Positions 18,223 to 27,921 of a stretch of DNA of 54,597 nucleotides are shown here, piece after piece. Within the stretch, counting starts at the first letter, position 1, and each line of letters opens with the position of its first letter. Under the pieces are notes generated by a model. It saw only the letters and a list, made by a program, of their open reading frames with translations. It was not told the DNA's origin and did no database searches. Origin of the DNA: Vibrio scophthalmi LMG 19158 (GTDB lineage Bacteria > Pseudomonadota > Gammaproteobacteria > Enterobacterales > Vibrionaceae); the NCBI RefSeq assembly GCF_000222585.1, contig NZ_AFWE01000212.1, positions 1 to 54,597 of the forward strand. Reading direction: 5' to 3'. Both the position numbers and the translations under genes were made by a program.

Positions 18223-20493
18223 ATGCATACTTTGCGCTGGGAGCGTTGGCTCTGCTTATTGCTTTTATTATTGTCACCGATGAGCTTTGCGACACCGGTG
18301 TACACTTCGCCGATATTAAATGAAGCCAATAGCCTGATTGATATTGTTCCAAAGCAAGCTCGGCAACTCGCTTTGGACTTTCTCACCCAGCGCACACTGA
18401 CTAATAACGCAGAAAAAAGCCCTTCCGCTATTTCACGTGATGAAGCCGATAACCGCGTCCGCAGCCCAGGGGCTTCCATCGACGCCCTGAAAATTTTAGC
18501 TGACGCCGAATTCAATCTTGGCAACCCAAAACTCGCATTGGCTCATCTTGATGAAGCCAAAGCGTTAGCCAAACTCTATCACCTGCCCTATCTTGGCCTT
18601 GATGTCGAACTGCAACAGATCCGTTTAGCTTGGTTATATTCCGGTGATGGCATTAAAGCACGTGAACAACTGCATCAAATCAGCGACATCTATAAGTCGA
18701 TCAAAAGCCCGGAGCAATTAGCAAAAGGGCTAAAATATCAGCACGTCATGCTCAAGGCAGAGATCGCCTCTAAAGAAGGGGAAGTCGAGTTAGCGAATCA
18801 ACTTTTTGCTCAGCTAACACCGTATGTCAATCAGATAAAATCGACCTATACGCTGATTAACTACCACATTACTGTCGGCGAGCATTACCTTGCCCACAAG
18901 CAATACAATAAAGCGCTATCAGAGTTTTTAATTGCCTACTGGAAAGCGATTGAAGAAGATTCAAGCGCACAACTGGGCAAAGTAAACTATCGCTTAGGTG
19001 CGCTGTTTTATGATCGCCGTGTATTGGATAAAGCCATTGTCCATCTATCACAAGCCGCCGATTTTTACGATAACTACCAAAACTCGCCGGTACTGCCATC
19101 AGTATTGAAAATGATGGGTGACATCTATTACCAGCAAGGTAAGTACAACCTCGCACTGGTCCAACTCTTCAATGCGATGGATCATGAACGTACGCAGAAC
19201 AACGTTATCAATGAGATCGATATTCGTATTTCATTAGCTGCGACCTACCTAAAGTTGGTTAACTTCACCCTAGCAGAACAATATTTAGAGCGTGCGGAAG
19301 AGTTATTGATTGGCACCCATGCACCTAAGCTGCAAGCTTACGCTTACTTACTAAAATCGGGCTTAGCCTCGCACCAAGGACTAGGTCAACAAACCATCGA
19401 CAATGCCAAAAAAGCGTTAGAAATTGGTACTCAGCTCAATAATGTTGCACTACAGAAAAACGCCTACAGCTTGATTTATCATGGCTACGAGCTCAACAAA
19501 CAATATCAAACGGCGTTGAAATACTTCAAACAATACAATAAGTTTGCCACTATTGAACAAAGAGAGCTCGACATCATCAGTGAGGATGCTTTCCGTCAGC
19601 AAAAGGATTTTGTTGAACGTTCGATTCACATGAGTGGTCAACAGCAAGAGCTCGATCACGCTGAAACTGAGTATCGAAAATTCCAGAAAATCGCTTTTGG
19701 GTTGTTTATTATCAGCTCAATTCTATTTACCTTCCTTTTGCGTAGAGGCCATATCCTCAAGCTGCAAAAAGCGGAGATCGACAAGTTAAATCAAAACCTA
19801 TTCACCCACTCCCGCTCAGGGTTACGCAACTTACGTATGCTAAATGCTAAGTTAGCCGCTTCTTTGGAAGCCAGCAGCGGTCAATTTGAAAAATGGCATA
19901 TCGGCGAACTGATCCACGAGCCACTTAATGACCGTCTACGTTTTGTGATGATCGACGTTCCCTTTCTACGTAATCTACACATGCAACACGGCTACAGTGA
20001 AGGCTTAAAATTGGAAAAAGAGTTTGGCCGTTACCTGCGTAAAGAGATCACGTCTCCAGCACGCATCTACCATTTTTCAGATGCTAATTTGCTTTATATC
20101 GAGCCCAACACTAATCGCAACAGTGACCCAACAGAATTAGTTGATAAGATTCAACAATGGGTCGATCAGTTCCAACCAGAGCGATCTCTTAACCGAGTGG
20201 TCCGTGTCGGAATGGTGGATTACCCATTTCTTCCTCGCGCCTATACCGCACTGAACGACAAAGAGTTGCTAGATATCTTGTTAATGGCAACTGGAGCTGC
20301 ACGCACGATCAGCATGCAAGAACAGACGAGCCAATGGGTTTATTTGAAAGCGATTGAAAATGCCCCTGCAGCCAGTCTAGCAACCGGTAACGTACGCAAA
20401 GCCTGTAAGCACGCAATTAACCAAGGGTTAATAAAGGTACACTCTTCTTACAATAATGAGGAGAGCCTCAAAAAAATATTAAAAGATGAGTAA
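18223..20493 (+). CDS. TPR protein with degenerate GGDEF domain
   Basis: A 756-residue membrane signalling protein. A signal peptide (about 1-24) leads to a long periplasmic region of TPR-type helices (about 80-430, e.g. AIVHLSQAADFYDNY and YYQQGKYNLALVQLFNAM). One transmembrane helix (about 490-507) and a cytoplasmic C-terminal domain (about 520-725) follow. That domain folds like GGDEF (RFVMIDVPFLRNLHMQHGY, then RIYHFSDANLLYIEP), but the GG[DE]EF signature is replaced by FSDANL, so cyclase activity is not expected. It may bind nucleotide or act as a regulator of the diguanylate cyclase downstream. There is a 14-bp gap from queF. Confidence 0.85.
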   Translation: MHTLRWERWLCLLLLLLSPMSFATPVYTSPILNEANSLIDIVPKQARQLALDFLTQRTLTNNAEKSPSAISRDEADNRVRSPGASIDALKILADAEFNLGNPKLALAHLDEAKALAKLYHLPYLGLDVELQQIRLAWLYSGDGIKAREQLHQISDIYKSIKSPEQLAKGLKYQHVMLKAEIASKEGEVELANQLFAQLTPYVNQIKSTYTLINYHITVGEHYLAHKQYNKALSEFLIAYWKAIEEDSSAQLGKVNYRLGALFYDRRVLDKAIVHLSQAADFYDNYQNSPVLPSVLKMMGDIYYQQGKYNLALVQLFNAMDHERTQNNVINEIDIRISLAATYLKLVNFTLAEQYLERAEELLIGTHAPKLQAYAYLLKSGLASHQGLGQQTIDNAKKALEIGTQLNNVALQKNAYSLIYHGYELNKQYQTALKYFKQYNKFATIEQRELDIISEDAFRQQKDFVERSIHMSGQQQELDHAETEYRKFQKIAFGLFIISSILFTFLLRRGHILKLQKAEIDKLNQNLFTHSRSGLRNLRMLNAKLAASLEASSGQFEKWHIGELIHEPLNDRLRFVMIDVPFLRNLHMQHGYSEGLKLEKEFGRYLRKEITSPARIYHFSDANLLYIEPNTNRNSDPTELVDKIQQWVDQFQPERSLNRVVRVGMVDYPFLPRAYTALNDKELLDILLMATGAARTISMQEQTSQWVYLKAIENAPAASLATGNVRKACKHAINQGLIKVHSSYNNEESLKKILKDE

Positions 20494-20605
20494 AACCGTG
20501 CCGTTCCGCGGTGACAAGCCGTGACGAACGAAATTAATTTGTTATTATCAATAAATTAATTAATAAGATCTTTTTAGATCACGTAATCATAAAGTTTAGA
20601 TCTAC

Positions 20606-22171
20606 ATGGGTGCACTCGAACAAGATATTCAGTCGCAGTTACACAATCTGAAGTCTCAATTGGAACAAGTTCGATTGACACAAAGAGATAGCTCGTTCAA
20701 GTTTAAACGAGAGCAGCAGGTTTTACAGCGTGTCGTCACCTCTTTGAGTGACGCCTGTTGCACCAACGATCCACGATTACTCACGAGCTTGCTCGAGCTA
20801 AAAGTGGCGATTGAAAAACAGAAAGATATTAGCTCGCTAATTCCTAAATTGGTGATATTAGAACGTTTAATAAAACAACACACAGTGGTTATGGATAAAC
20901 AGAAAAAACAGCTTGATTCACAAGTGAAACATGCTGGTGAAACCCTATTACGGGTCGCTGGTATCCCATCGAAAATCAAACGAGATCTGCGTGATTTATT
21001 GAGCTTCTGTGCCAGTAACCCAACCTCTCGTTCAGAGCAAGCAATCAAGTTGCTTACTATCTATGAACGCTCGCTCAAAATCCTCACCTCGAACCCTGAT
21101 AGCACAGCCTCTTTACCGAGTAGTGATGGCGAAAAAGAGTTACTCAACAAACTCAACGAAGAGCTACAAAATCTGATTACGGAGCTAGATTTTACTGGGG
21201 AGTCAGGTGAGTTACTGAATGATATTCGTGCCAAATTACTACTGGGTGTCAACACTCAAGTACTACTTGAAGAAACCTTACACATACTAAAGTTGGTCAT
21301 TCAAGGCACCGATTTTGAACGTAAAACCTCGCAGCAGTTTCTCAATCAAGTTAACGAATCCATCTCCAGTTCTTTAAAAAGCTCCGCGCAAATTACCGAC
21401 CAAAGCATCAGTTATTTTGATCAGCGTGTTGAGCATGGTAAAGAATTGCAATCCTTGATTACAAACAGCTACTCCGTTTTACAAGGGGCTCAATCACTTG
21501 AGGCCGCGCAGCAAAATTTATCCCCATTGTTGGATCAGCTATCTTCACTTTCTGAGCGTTTGAAGCATGCTGAAAGTCGCGAAAAAGCACTGCTTGAGCG
21601 TATGAAGTTTGGTCATGGTCAATTGGAGTCGTTATCAGAAACCGCCCAAGACCACCGTCGTCGCTTGGAAGATCAAGCGGAACGTATCCAACAAGACCCA
21701 CTGACTCGCGTGCTGAATCGCTCTGCGTTCAATGAGAAAATGGAAATTGAATATCGTCGCTGGATCCGCAATCAACATAATCTGCGTTTAGTGCACTTCG
21801 ATATTGATGGCTTCAAATCAGTTAACGACAGTTTTGGCTATACCGCCGGTGATAAAGCACTGAAGATCATTGCCCGATGTATCAAAGCCGAGTTAACCGA
21901 TGCCGATATTATCGCGCGCTATTCTGGTGAAGAGTTCTTGGTGATCATGCCAGAACGTGCCGATCCTGAGAATCTCGAACTGGTCAAAGCCATTCAAGCT
22001 CAAGTGGCGCGTTTGCCTTTCAAATTCCGCGAACAAAGCTTAAGCATTACGCTTACAGCCGTCAGTACCGTCTTTAAAGAATCCGACACACCGGAAGAAG
22101 TTCTGGAACGACTGCGAGTACAGTTGCAAGAAAGCAAAAAGGTGGGCGCCAATCAATTGGTGTGGAAATAG
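20606..22171 (+). CDS. Diguanylate cyclase with SGEEF signature
   Basis: A 521-residue cytoplasmic protein. Residues 1-350 are largely helical and coiled-coil, with no transmembrane segment. Residues 360-521 form a GGDEF domain: DPLTRVLNRSAF, HFDIDGFKSVNDSFGYTAGD, and the active-site loop RYSGEEF (about 440-444). Serine replaces the first Gly; some SGDEF or SGEEF enzymes are known to be active. The inhibitory I-site is absent: the RXXD position reads TDAD. It would make c-di-GMP from GTP. The start ATG 20606 lacks a clear Shine-Dalgarno. A strong terminator follows. Confidence 0.9.
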   Translation: MGALEQDIQSQLHNLKSQLEQVRLTQRDSSFKFKREQQVLQRVVTSLSDACCTNDPRLLTSLLELKVAIEKQKDISSLIPKLVILERLIKQHTVVMDKQKKQLDSQVKHAGETLLRVAGIPSKIKRDLRDLLSFCASNPTSRSEQAIKLLTIYERSLKILTSNPDSTASLPSSDGEKELLNKLNEELQNLITELDFTGESGELLNDIRAKLLLGVNTQVLLEETLHILKLVIQGTDFERKTSQQFLNQVNESISSSLKSSAQITDQSISYFDQRVEHGKELQSLITNSYSVLQGAQSLEAAQQNLSPLLDQLSSLSERLKHAESREKALLERMKFGHGQLESLSETAQDHRRRLEDQAERIQQDPLTRVLNRSAFNEKMEIEYRRWIRNQHNLRLVHFDIDGFKSVNDSFGYTAGDKALKIIARCIKAELTDADIIARYSGEEFLVIMPERADPENLELVKAIQAQVARLPFKFREQSLSITLTAVSTVFKESDTPEEVLERLRVQLQESKKVGANQLVWK

Positions 22172-22198
22172 CCGCGACAAATAAAACCGTTAATCAAT

Positions 22199-22233
22199 AA
22201 AGCCGCTTTGAGTTATCACCAAGCGGCTTTTTT
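22199..22233 (+). terminator. Rho-independent terminator of the diguanylate cyclase gene
   Basis: AAAGCCGCTT, 12-nt loop, AAGCGGCTTT and further T, about 30 nt after the stop. Confidence 0.9.
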
Positions 22234-22452
22234 ATTTCTCACACTCTCTCCCAAGTCAATTATCGTACGCTAAGCGTGATAGATGTATTGATATCAATTG
22301 GTTAGTCTTTATTCTTACGCTAACAGTGCTAAGCTCAAAAATACGGTCATGTTATCGAGTCTCTGCATACACCACCGTATTTTGCCACTCAGGCTTGCTA
22401 AGGACTCGCTCGCCACAAAGCAGCGATCGATCATTATTTCAAGGAGGTCACT

Positions 22453-23820
22453 ATGATCACCCACATCAGCCCAGCGGGTAGTATGGATTTACTTTCTCAA
22501 CTTGAAGTTGAGCGCCTTAAAAAAACGGCATCCAGTGATCTTTACCAACTCTATCGCAACTGTACGCTAGCCGTGCTTAACTCAGGCAGCCACACCGACA
22601 ACTCAAAAGAGCTGCTCGAAAAGCACAAATCGTTTGATGTTAACGTGATGCGTCGTGAGCGTGGCATCAAGCTCGAATTAACCAATCCACCTGAGCATGC
22701 TTTCGTCGATGGACAAATTATCAAAGGCATCCAAGAACACCTGTTCTCGGTGCTACGTGACATTGTCTACGTCAACATGCATTTGGCTGACAACCAACGC
22801 TTAAACTTAACCAATGCCACCCATATCACCAACTTGGTGTTTGGTATTTTACGTAATGCAGGCACCCTGACCCCAGGCCTTGAGCCAAATATGGTGGTGT
22901 GCTGGGGGGGCCACTCCATTAACCCTACCGAATATCAGTACACCCGTGAAGTGGGTAACGAAATGGGGTTGCGTGAACTGAATATCTGTACCGGTTGTGG
23001 ACCGGGGGCGATGGAAGGGCCGATGAAAGGCGCCGCGATTGGTCATGCCAAACAACGTTATACCTCGCAACGCTATCTTGGTTTAACAGAACCTTCAATT
23101 ATTGCTGCAGAGCCGCCAAACCCAATCGTGAATGAATTGGTGATCATGCCCGATATTGAAAAACGCCTTGAAGCGTTTGTACGTATGGCACATGGTATTG
23201 TGATCTTCCCTGGCGGCCCAGGCACAGCAGAAGAACTGTTGTATATCTTGGGTATCATGATGCACCCAGAGAACGCAGAACAACCGCTGCCAATCGTACT
23301 CACTGGCCCTAAAGAGAGCGAAGCTTACTTCCGCTCAATCGACCAATTTATTGGTGACACTTTAGGTGAAGCGGCGCAAAAACATTACCAAATCGTAATT
23401 GATGATCCGGCTAAAGTGGCCAAAATCATGAAGCAAAGTATGGATCAAGTCCGTCAACATCGTAAAGATACCGGCGATGCTTATAGCTTTAACTGGTCAC
23501 TAAAAATTGAACCGGAATTCCAGTTACCGTTCGATCCGACCCATGAAAACATGGCCAGTCTTGATTTACATCTCAATCAACGCCCAGAAAACTTGGCTGC
23601 GGCACTGCGCCAAGCCTTCTCTGGTATTGTTGCCGGTAACGTAAAAGCAGAAGGTATCCGTGAAATAGAACGTCACGGGCCATTCATCTTAGACGGCGAT
23701 AGAGAACTGATGAAGAAAATGGACTTATTACTAAAAGACTTCGTCACCCAGCACCGCATGAAACTCCCTGGCAATACCGCTTACGAGCCATGCTATCGAA
23801 TCTCAACCGATTCAAAATAG
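22453..23820 (+). CDS. ppnN: Nucleotide 5'-monophosphate nucleosidase PpnN (YgdH)
   Basis: A 455-residue cytoplasmic purine/pyrimidine nucleotide nucleosidase of the LOG superfamily. It splits nucleoside monophosphates into base and ribose 5-phosphate and in E. coli is stimulated by (p)ppGpp. The Rossmann core has [16 protein letters not shown] and the LOG signature [16 protein letters not shown]. Full length agrees with E. coli PpnN (454). AAGGAGG precedes the ATG. It is followed by xni, as in the E. coli ygdH-ygdG order. Confidence 0.96.
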   Translation: MITHISPAGSMDLLSQLEVERLKKTASSDLYQLYRNCTLAVLNSGSHTDNSKELLEKHKSFDVNVMRRERGIKLELTNPPEHAFVDGQIIKGIQEHLFSVLRDIVYVNMHLADNQRLNLTNATHITNLVFGILRNAGTLTPGLEPNMVVCWGGHSINPTEYQYTREVGNEMGLRELNICTGCGPGAMEGPMKGAAIGHAKQRYTSQRYLGLTEPSIIAAEPPNPIVNELVIMPDIEKRLEAFVRMAHGIVIFPGGPGTAEELLYILGIMMHPENAEQPLPIVLTGPKESEAYFRSIDQFIGDTLGEAAQKHYQIVIDDPAKVAKIMKQSMDQVRQHRKDTGDAYSFNWSLKIEPEFQLPFDPTHENMASLDLHLNQRPENLAAALRQAFSGIVAGNVKAEGIREIERHGPFILDGDRELMKKMDLLLKDFVTQHRMKLPGNTAYEPCYRISTDSK

Positions 23821-23880
23821 TCATTGATACATTGGGATATCGCCGTCTCTGGCTGGCTTTATCCCCCACTTCATTTACAA

Positions 23881-23906
23881 TAAGGGCCTTGAGGCCCTTA
23901 CTTTTT
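23881..23906 (+). terminator. Terminator of ppnN overlapping the xni leader
   Basis: TAAGGGCC-TTGA-GGCCCTTA followed by CTTTTT. The hairpin ends 8 nt before the xni start codon. Confidence 0.88.
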
Positions 23907-23914
23907 AAACGCTT

Positions 23915-24694
23915 ATGTCTATTCATCTTGTCATTATCGATGCTCTAAACCTGATTCGCCGCGTACACTCTGTACAGCCCGATCCCACCGACATTGCAAG
24001 AACGATAGAAACCACAGGGCGAACCCTCACCCGTATTATCAATGAAGCGCAACCGACACACATCGTCGCGGTGTTCGATCATCACCTGCAAGAACGCGGT
24101 TGGCGTGCGGAAATTCTGCCTGAATACAAACAAAACCGTAAACCCATGCCAGAGCCGCTACTCAAAGGGCTTGACGCGATTCAAGACGCATGGTGGAAAA
24201 TGGGCATTGATTCGCTGCTCTCTGATGGTGATGAAGCTGACGATTTAGTGGCAACCTTAGCGATTAAGGTCGCAAGCCACAACGAGAAAGTCACCATCAT
24301 ATCCACCGATAAAGGCTACTGTCAGTTGCTTTCTCCAACGCTGCAAATTCGTGACTACTTCCAGCATCGCTGGTTAGATGCACCTTTTATAGAAAAAGAG
24401 TTTGGCGTGAAGCCAAGTCAATTGGCCGATTATTGGGGATTAACAGGCGTCAGTTCTAGCCAAGTTCCGGGGATCCCTGGTATCGGACCAAAAGCAGCCA
24501 AAGAGATCTTAACGCAATTTGAGACCATTGAGCAGGCTTATAGCGCTGACGAACTGGTGAAAAAGTACCGTAAAAAGTTTGATGAACATATCGAAATGGC
24601 GCGAACTTGCCGCCAAGTTGCGCAGCTAAAAACCGATATTGAGTTAGGTTTTAACCTGCAAGATTTACGCTACGAAGGGCCGAATCAAGCATAA
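23915..24694 (+). CDS. xni: Flap endonuclease Xni (ExoIX)
   Basis: A 259-residue protein of the FEN/5'-3' exonuclease family, related to the exonuclease domain of DNA polymerase I. Visible features: the N-terminal VIIDALNLIRRVH, the acidic SDGDEADDLVATLA cluster, the STDKGYCQLL block, and the helix-hairpin-helix GIPGIGPKAAKEIL. Length matches E. coli Xni (251-259). Fewer metal-ligand acids than Pol I are typical of this group. The start has no exposed Shine-Dalgarno because the ppnN terminator hairpin abuts it. Confidence 0.95.
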   Translation: MSIHLVIIDALNLIRRVHSVQPDPTDIARTIETTGRTLTRIINEAQPTHIVAVFDHHLQERGWRAEILPEYKQNRKPMPEPLLKGLDAIQDAWWKMGIDSLLSDGDEADDLVATLAIKVASHNEKVTIISTDKGYCQLLSPTLQIRDYFQHRWLDAPFIEKEFGVKPSQLADYWGLTGVSSSQVPGIPGIGPKAAKEILTQFETIEQAYSADELVKKYRKKFDEHIEMARTCRQVAQLKTDIELGFNLQDLRYEGPNQA

Positions 24695-24770
24695 CTTGAT
24701 GTTACTGTGATTGTTGCTCTGATTGCTGCAGGCCGTCGACAACACGAACGCAAAACCCAGCAGAAAAACA

Positions 24771-24795
24771 AAAAAGCTCCCATTGGGAGCTTTTT
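24771..24795. terminator. Bidirectional terminator between xni and rlmM
   Basis: AAAAAGCTCCC-ATT-GGGAGCTTTTT. The A run and T run flank the stem, so it can end both the plus-strand xni and the minus-strand rlmM transcripts. Confidence 0.92.
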
Positions 24796-24839
24796 AATTG
24801 ACCATACATAGTCAACGCATCGTTGCGATAGCGCTTGGT

Positions 24840-25931
24840 TTAGTAAGGCGAGATGTTCGACAAGCTCTGTACATGAACGGTGATTTCTTCACGATCATGG
24901 TAAAGATGTTTCGCTTGCAGCTTAAACTTCACGTCGTTTTTAATTAGGAATACTTTAAGGTTTTCGATATCTTGCAGTACTTCGTCGTAACGACCTTTCA
25001 TTGGCAGTTTAAGGTTAAAAATCGCCTCTTTTGCCCAGCCACTAATGATCCACTCACCCATCAGTTGCGCCACGCGTGATGGTTTTTCAATCATGTCACA
25101 TACCAGCCAAGTCACGTTCTTACGTGGTGGCTCAAACTTAAAGCCATCTTCTTGGTGATGTTTTACTTGACCAGTATCCATCAGGCTTTGCGCCATCAGA
25201 CCATTGTCCACTGAGTGAACGAACATTGAACGTTTCACAAGTTGGTAAGTCCAACCGCCTGGGCATGCACCCAGATCGACACCCCACATACCAGAAGCCA
25301 AACGCTCATCCCACTCTTCGCGAGGAATAAATACGTGAAACGCTTCTTCCAGTTTCAACGTTGAGCGACTCGGCGCATCTGCTGGGAATTTCAGACGAGG
25401 AATACCCATGAAGAACTGTGAGTTATTAATCGGCAGTGAGTAACCAATATAGCAATGACCCGGCTCAACGAAACAGATATGCAATACCGGTTTCTTCGGG
25501 TTATCTTTATTAAACAAGATACCTTTACCACGCAATGCTTGGCGCATTGGCACGGTAAACTTACGGCAGAACTTGAGCAGCTCTTTCGCTTCATTAGTAT
25601 CCGGTGTTTCAATGCGTAGGTCACCACACATTGGCATGCCATCCGCTTCGCTCAGTTCTTGCAGAATTGGCGAAATACGGTCTTCACGTGGCAAGTCGGT
25701 CAGTTCAACAGCAACGGCAAACATTTGGCGAGCAAAGATCAGCGATTTGAAATCTAACGACTTCACTAGCTTAGCTGCATCACCTTGTTGGTAACACTCA
25801 AACAACACGAATCCAGAGTTTTTTTGAACGCGCGGAAAACCGAACACTTCCAGCGAACTCGCTCGATCTTGAATTTCACCCGCACACTCTTTCTCAAAGC
25901 CAGGACGGCAATAGAGCATTAGTTGTTTCAC
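24840..25931 (-). CDS. rlmM: 23S rRNA 2'-O-ribose C2498 methyltransferase RlmM
   Basis: A 363-residue enzyme that methylates the ribose of C2498 in 23S rRNA using S-adenosylmethionine. The N-terminus [17 protein letters not shown] is a THUMP-type region. The methyltransferase core has [12 protein letters not shown] (SAM motif), [14 protein letters not shown] and the catalytic Lys in [11 protein letters not shown]. Length matches the family (366 in E. coli). The start is GTG 25931, immediately after the stop of the DUF423 gene. Confidence 0.95.
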   Translation of the reverse strand: MKQLMLYCRPGFEKECAGEIQDRASSLEVFGFPRVQKNSGFVLFECYQQGDAAKLVKSLDFKSLIFARQMFAVAVELTDLPREDRISPILQELSEADGMPMCGDLRIETPDTNEAKELLKFCRKFTVPMRQALRGKGILFNKDNPKKPVLHICFVEPGHCYIGYSLPINNSQFFMGIPRLKFPADAPSRSTLKLEEAFHVFIPREEWDERLASGMWGVDLGACPGGWTYQLVKRSMFVHSVDNGLMAQSLMDTGQVKHHQEDGFKFEPPRKNVTWLVCDMIEKPSRVAQLMGEWIISGWAKEAIFNLKLPMKGRYDEVLQDIENLKVFLIKNDVKFKLQAKHLYHDREEITVHVQSLSNISPY

Positions 25932-26327
25932 TTACTCACCTCTGTTGTTCTGTAGTGCTGCATAGACGAACAAAGCCCAACCTAACATAAAGGTCATGCC
26001 ACCTAGCGGAGTAATTGGTCCAAACCATTTAATTCCACTTAGCGCTAAGGCATAAAGGCTGCCGCTAAAACAAAAGATGCCGATAATAAAGCAAATCGCG
26101 GCGATGAAAAAATACTTTTGCGCTTTTGCACTGACTTTGTTCGTCATTAGGATGCCACAAGCAATGATCGCCAATGCATGGATAAATTGATATTGGACAC
26201 CAATATTAAAGACTTCAAGTAGATAGGGTGACAACATTGCTTTTAAGCCGTGCGAAGCAAATGCCCCTAACGCAACACCAATGCCTGCTAAAAGTCCCCC
26301 AGCCGCCAGCACATTATTCGCTTTCAT
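25932..26327 (-). CDS. DUF423 (YgdD-like) membrane protein
   Basis: A 131-residue inner-membrane protein with four hydrophobic helices and the DUF423 hallmarks ALGAFASHGLK, YQFIHALAI and GPITPLGG. Function unknown. I chose ATG 26327, preceded by GAGGAG; a longer frame to 26357 overlaps the upstream gene more. The order gcvA-...-ygdD-rlmM is the E. coli order with one extra gene inserted. Confidence 0.9.
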   Translation of the reverse strand: MKANNVLAAGGLLAGIGVALGAFASHGLKAMLSPYLLEVFNIGVQYQFIHALAIIACGILMTNKVSAKAQKYFFIAAICFIIGIFCFSGSLYALALSGIKWFGPITPLGGMTFMLGWALFVYAALQNNRGE

Positions 26328-26328
26328 A

Positions 26329-26961
26329 CTACTCCTCGGCCGTATCGTAGAGTTCAAAAATATACTGACTCAATCTTTCAACCGCTAAATCAATATTACC
26401 CTGCTCAGTAAACCCCGATCGTTTACGCGGCTTGAAGCCATGATCGCCATCAGGAATAAAGCTACTGCGTACACTCGGGGCTAAATCAAACTGTTCAAGC
26501 TCATCACGAGTTCCAAAAGTGTCACGTTCACCTTGGAGAATCAGACACGGCTTGTTCAACGTCGCTAAGTGTTCACCTTTAAATTTTTCAGGTTTGCCCG
26601 GAGGGTGGAAAGGGAAACCTAAACAAGCAATACCCGCAACCAAAGGATGCTCGCTCAATAAGCTCGCCATGCGCCCGCCCATCGACTTACCGCCAATCAC
26701 TACCGGTTTATCGGTGTATTGTGCGATGATCTGCTCAAAGGTTTCGAGTAATTTAGGCGCACGATCGGGTGGGCGTTTGGTACCGAGTTCAGCGCGTTGC
26801 ACCATATAAGGAAAATTAAAGCGTACTACGCGAATGCCTTTTTCAACCAGCCCCGTAGCGACTTGCTGCATGAAGGCATGATCCATTCCCGCTCCGGCGC
26901 CATGGGCAAAAATGAACAGCGGCGCATTCTCAGCGCCATCAATAATTACCTTATTCGTCAT
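26329..26961 (-). CDS. Alpha/beta hydrolase (dienelactone hydrolase-like)
   Basis: A 210-residue cytoplasmic hydrolase. The oxyanion-hole segment FAHGAGAGMDHAFM, the nucleophile elbow GGKSMGGRMAS, the Asp region LQGERDTFG and the His region IPDGDHGFKP form a Ser-Asp-His triad. This resembles the KANL3/Tex30-like alpha/beta-hydrolase COG3571 group; substrate unknown. It starts inside the end of gcvA (11-nt overlap) and lies 1 nt from the DUF423 gene. Confidence 0.87.
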   Translation of the reverse strand: MTNKVIIDGAENAPLFIFAHGAGAGMDHAFMQQVATGLVEKGIRVVRFNFPYMVQRAELGTKRPPDRAPKLLETFEQIIAQYTDKPVVIGGKSMGGRMASLLSEHPLVAGIACLGFPFHPPGKPEKFKGEHLATLNKPCLILQGERDTFGTRDELEQFDLAPSVRSSFIPDGDHGFKPRKRSGFTEQGNIDLAVERLSQYIFELYDTAEE

Positions 26962-27865
26962 CTTCCAATAATTCCTCTTGCTCGCTGTGTGCTTTCGCTA
27001 GCATCCAATCGCGGAAGGTCGCAATTCGGCCCATATCAGCCTGTTTCTCATTGCAGACCACATAAAATGCATTTTTTGACACCAATACTTCATCAAACGG
27101 TGCAATCAAACGACCCGCTTCCAATTCAGGCTGCGCTAATACGTTATTGCCTAACGCAACACCTTGGCCATGCGCCGCCGCCTGTAGCACCATGGTTGAG
27201 TGGCTAAAAATTGGTCCATGATTTAAATTCACGCCCTCAACACCATGAAATTTAGCAAAATGCTTCCAATCTTTACGTGACGTATCGTGCAATAAGGTAT
27301 GGTTTTTCAGATCACCTAATTCTTCTAATGGCTTAGCGCCTAATAATAGTGACGGCGAACACAGTGGGATAAGAAACTCTTGGTAAAGTTTATCGGCTCG
27401 TAATCCCGGCCAATTACCTCGTCCATAATAAATCGCCACATCCACATCATCAGTTAATGAACCTTCATCCATATCAACGGCTTTAATGCGTACATCAATA
27501 TCTGGTTCTTGCTGATTAAAATCCGCTAAGCGAGGAACCAACCATTGAATCGCAAAACTCGGCGGCAAACTAATGGTTAGTGCGCCTTTTTCACTGCGCT
27601 CAAGCACTTTATCTGTCGCTTCAGCTAATGAAGTAAAAATGTCTTTGATGTCGAGAAAGTAACTTTGCCCTTCCTCCGTCAACAACAATGAACGGTTACG
27701 ACGGCGGAATAACTTCAAGCTAAGAAACTCTTCTAACGCCTTGATTTGATGGCTAACTGCTGCCTGCGTCACAAATAATTCCTCTGCCGCACGAGTAAAG
27801 CTCAAGTGGCGAGCCGCGGCTTCAAATACCTTCAACGAGTTCAAAGGGGGTAATCTTCTGGACAT
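26951..27865 (-). CDS. gcvA: GcvA, LysR-type regulator of glycine cleavage
   Basis: A 304-residue LysR regulator. The N-terminus RLPPLNSLKVFEAAARHLSF with the HTH segment AAEELFVTQAAVSHQIKALE is nearly identical to GcvA. The C-terminal effector domain includes AIYYGRGNWPGLRA and GPIFSHSTMVLQAA. GcvA senses glycine and controls the gcv operon and the divergent small RNA GcvB, found here directly upstream. The C-terminal tail is acidic. I chose ATG 27865 over TTG 27877. Confidence 0.95.
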   Translation of the reverse strand: MSRRLPPLNSLKVFEAAARHLSFTRAAEELFVTQAAVSHQIKALEEFLSLKLFRRRNRSLLLTEEGQSYFLDIKDIFTSLAEATDKVLERSEKGALTISLPPSFAIQWLVPRLADFNQQEPDIDVRIKAVDMDEGSLTDDVDVAIYYGRGNWPGLRADKLYQEFLIPLCSPSLLLGAKPLEELGDLKNHTLLHDTSRKDWKHFAKFHGVEGVNLNHGPIFSHSTMVLQAAAHGQGVALGNNVLAQPELEAGRLIAPFDEVLVSKNAFYVVCNEKQADMGRIATFRDWMLAKAHSEQEELLEDDE

Positions 27866-27886
27866 AGGCGCCTTCAATAAATTGGA

Positions 27887-27915
27887 TTAGTTTTTTTAAT
27901 CTGAAACATTATAAA
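27887..27915 (+). promoter_or_regulatory. GcvB promoter
   Basis: -10 TATAAA (27910-27915) with a weak -35 TTAGTT (27887-27892) 17 bp upstream. The -35 region holds a CTAAT-type GcvA motif (seen as ATTAG on this strand), consistent with activation by GcvA. Confidence 0.65.
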
Positions 27916-27921
27916 ATGTCC

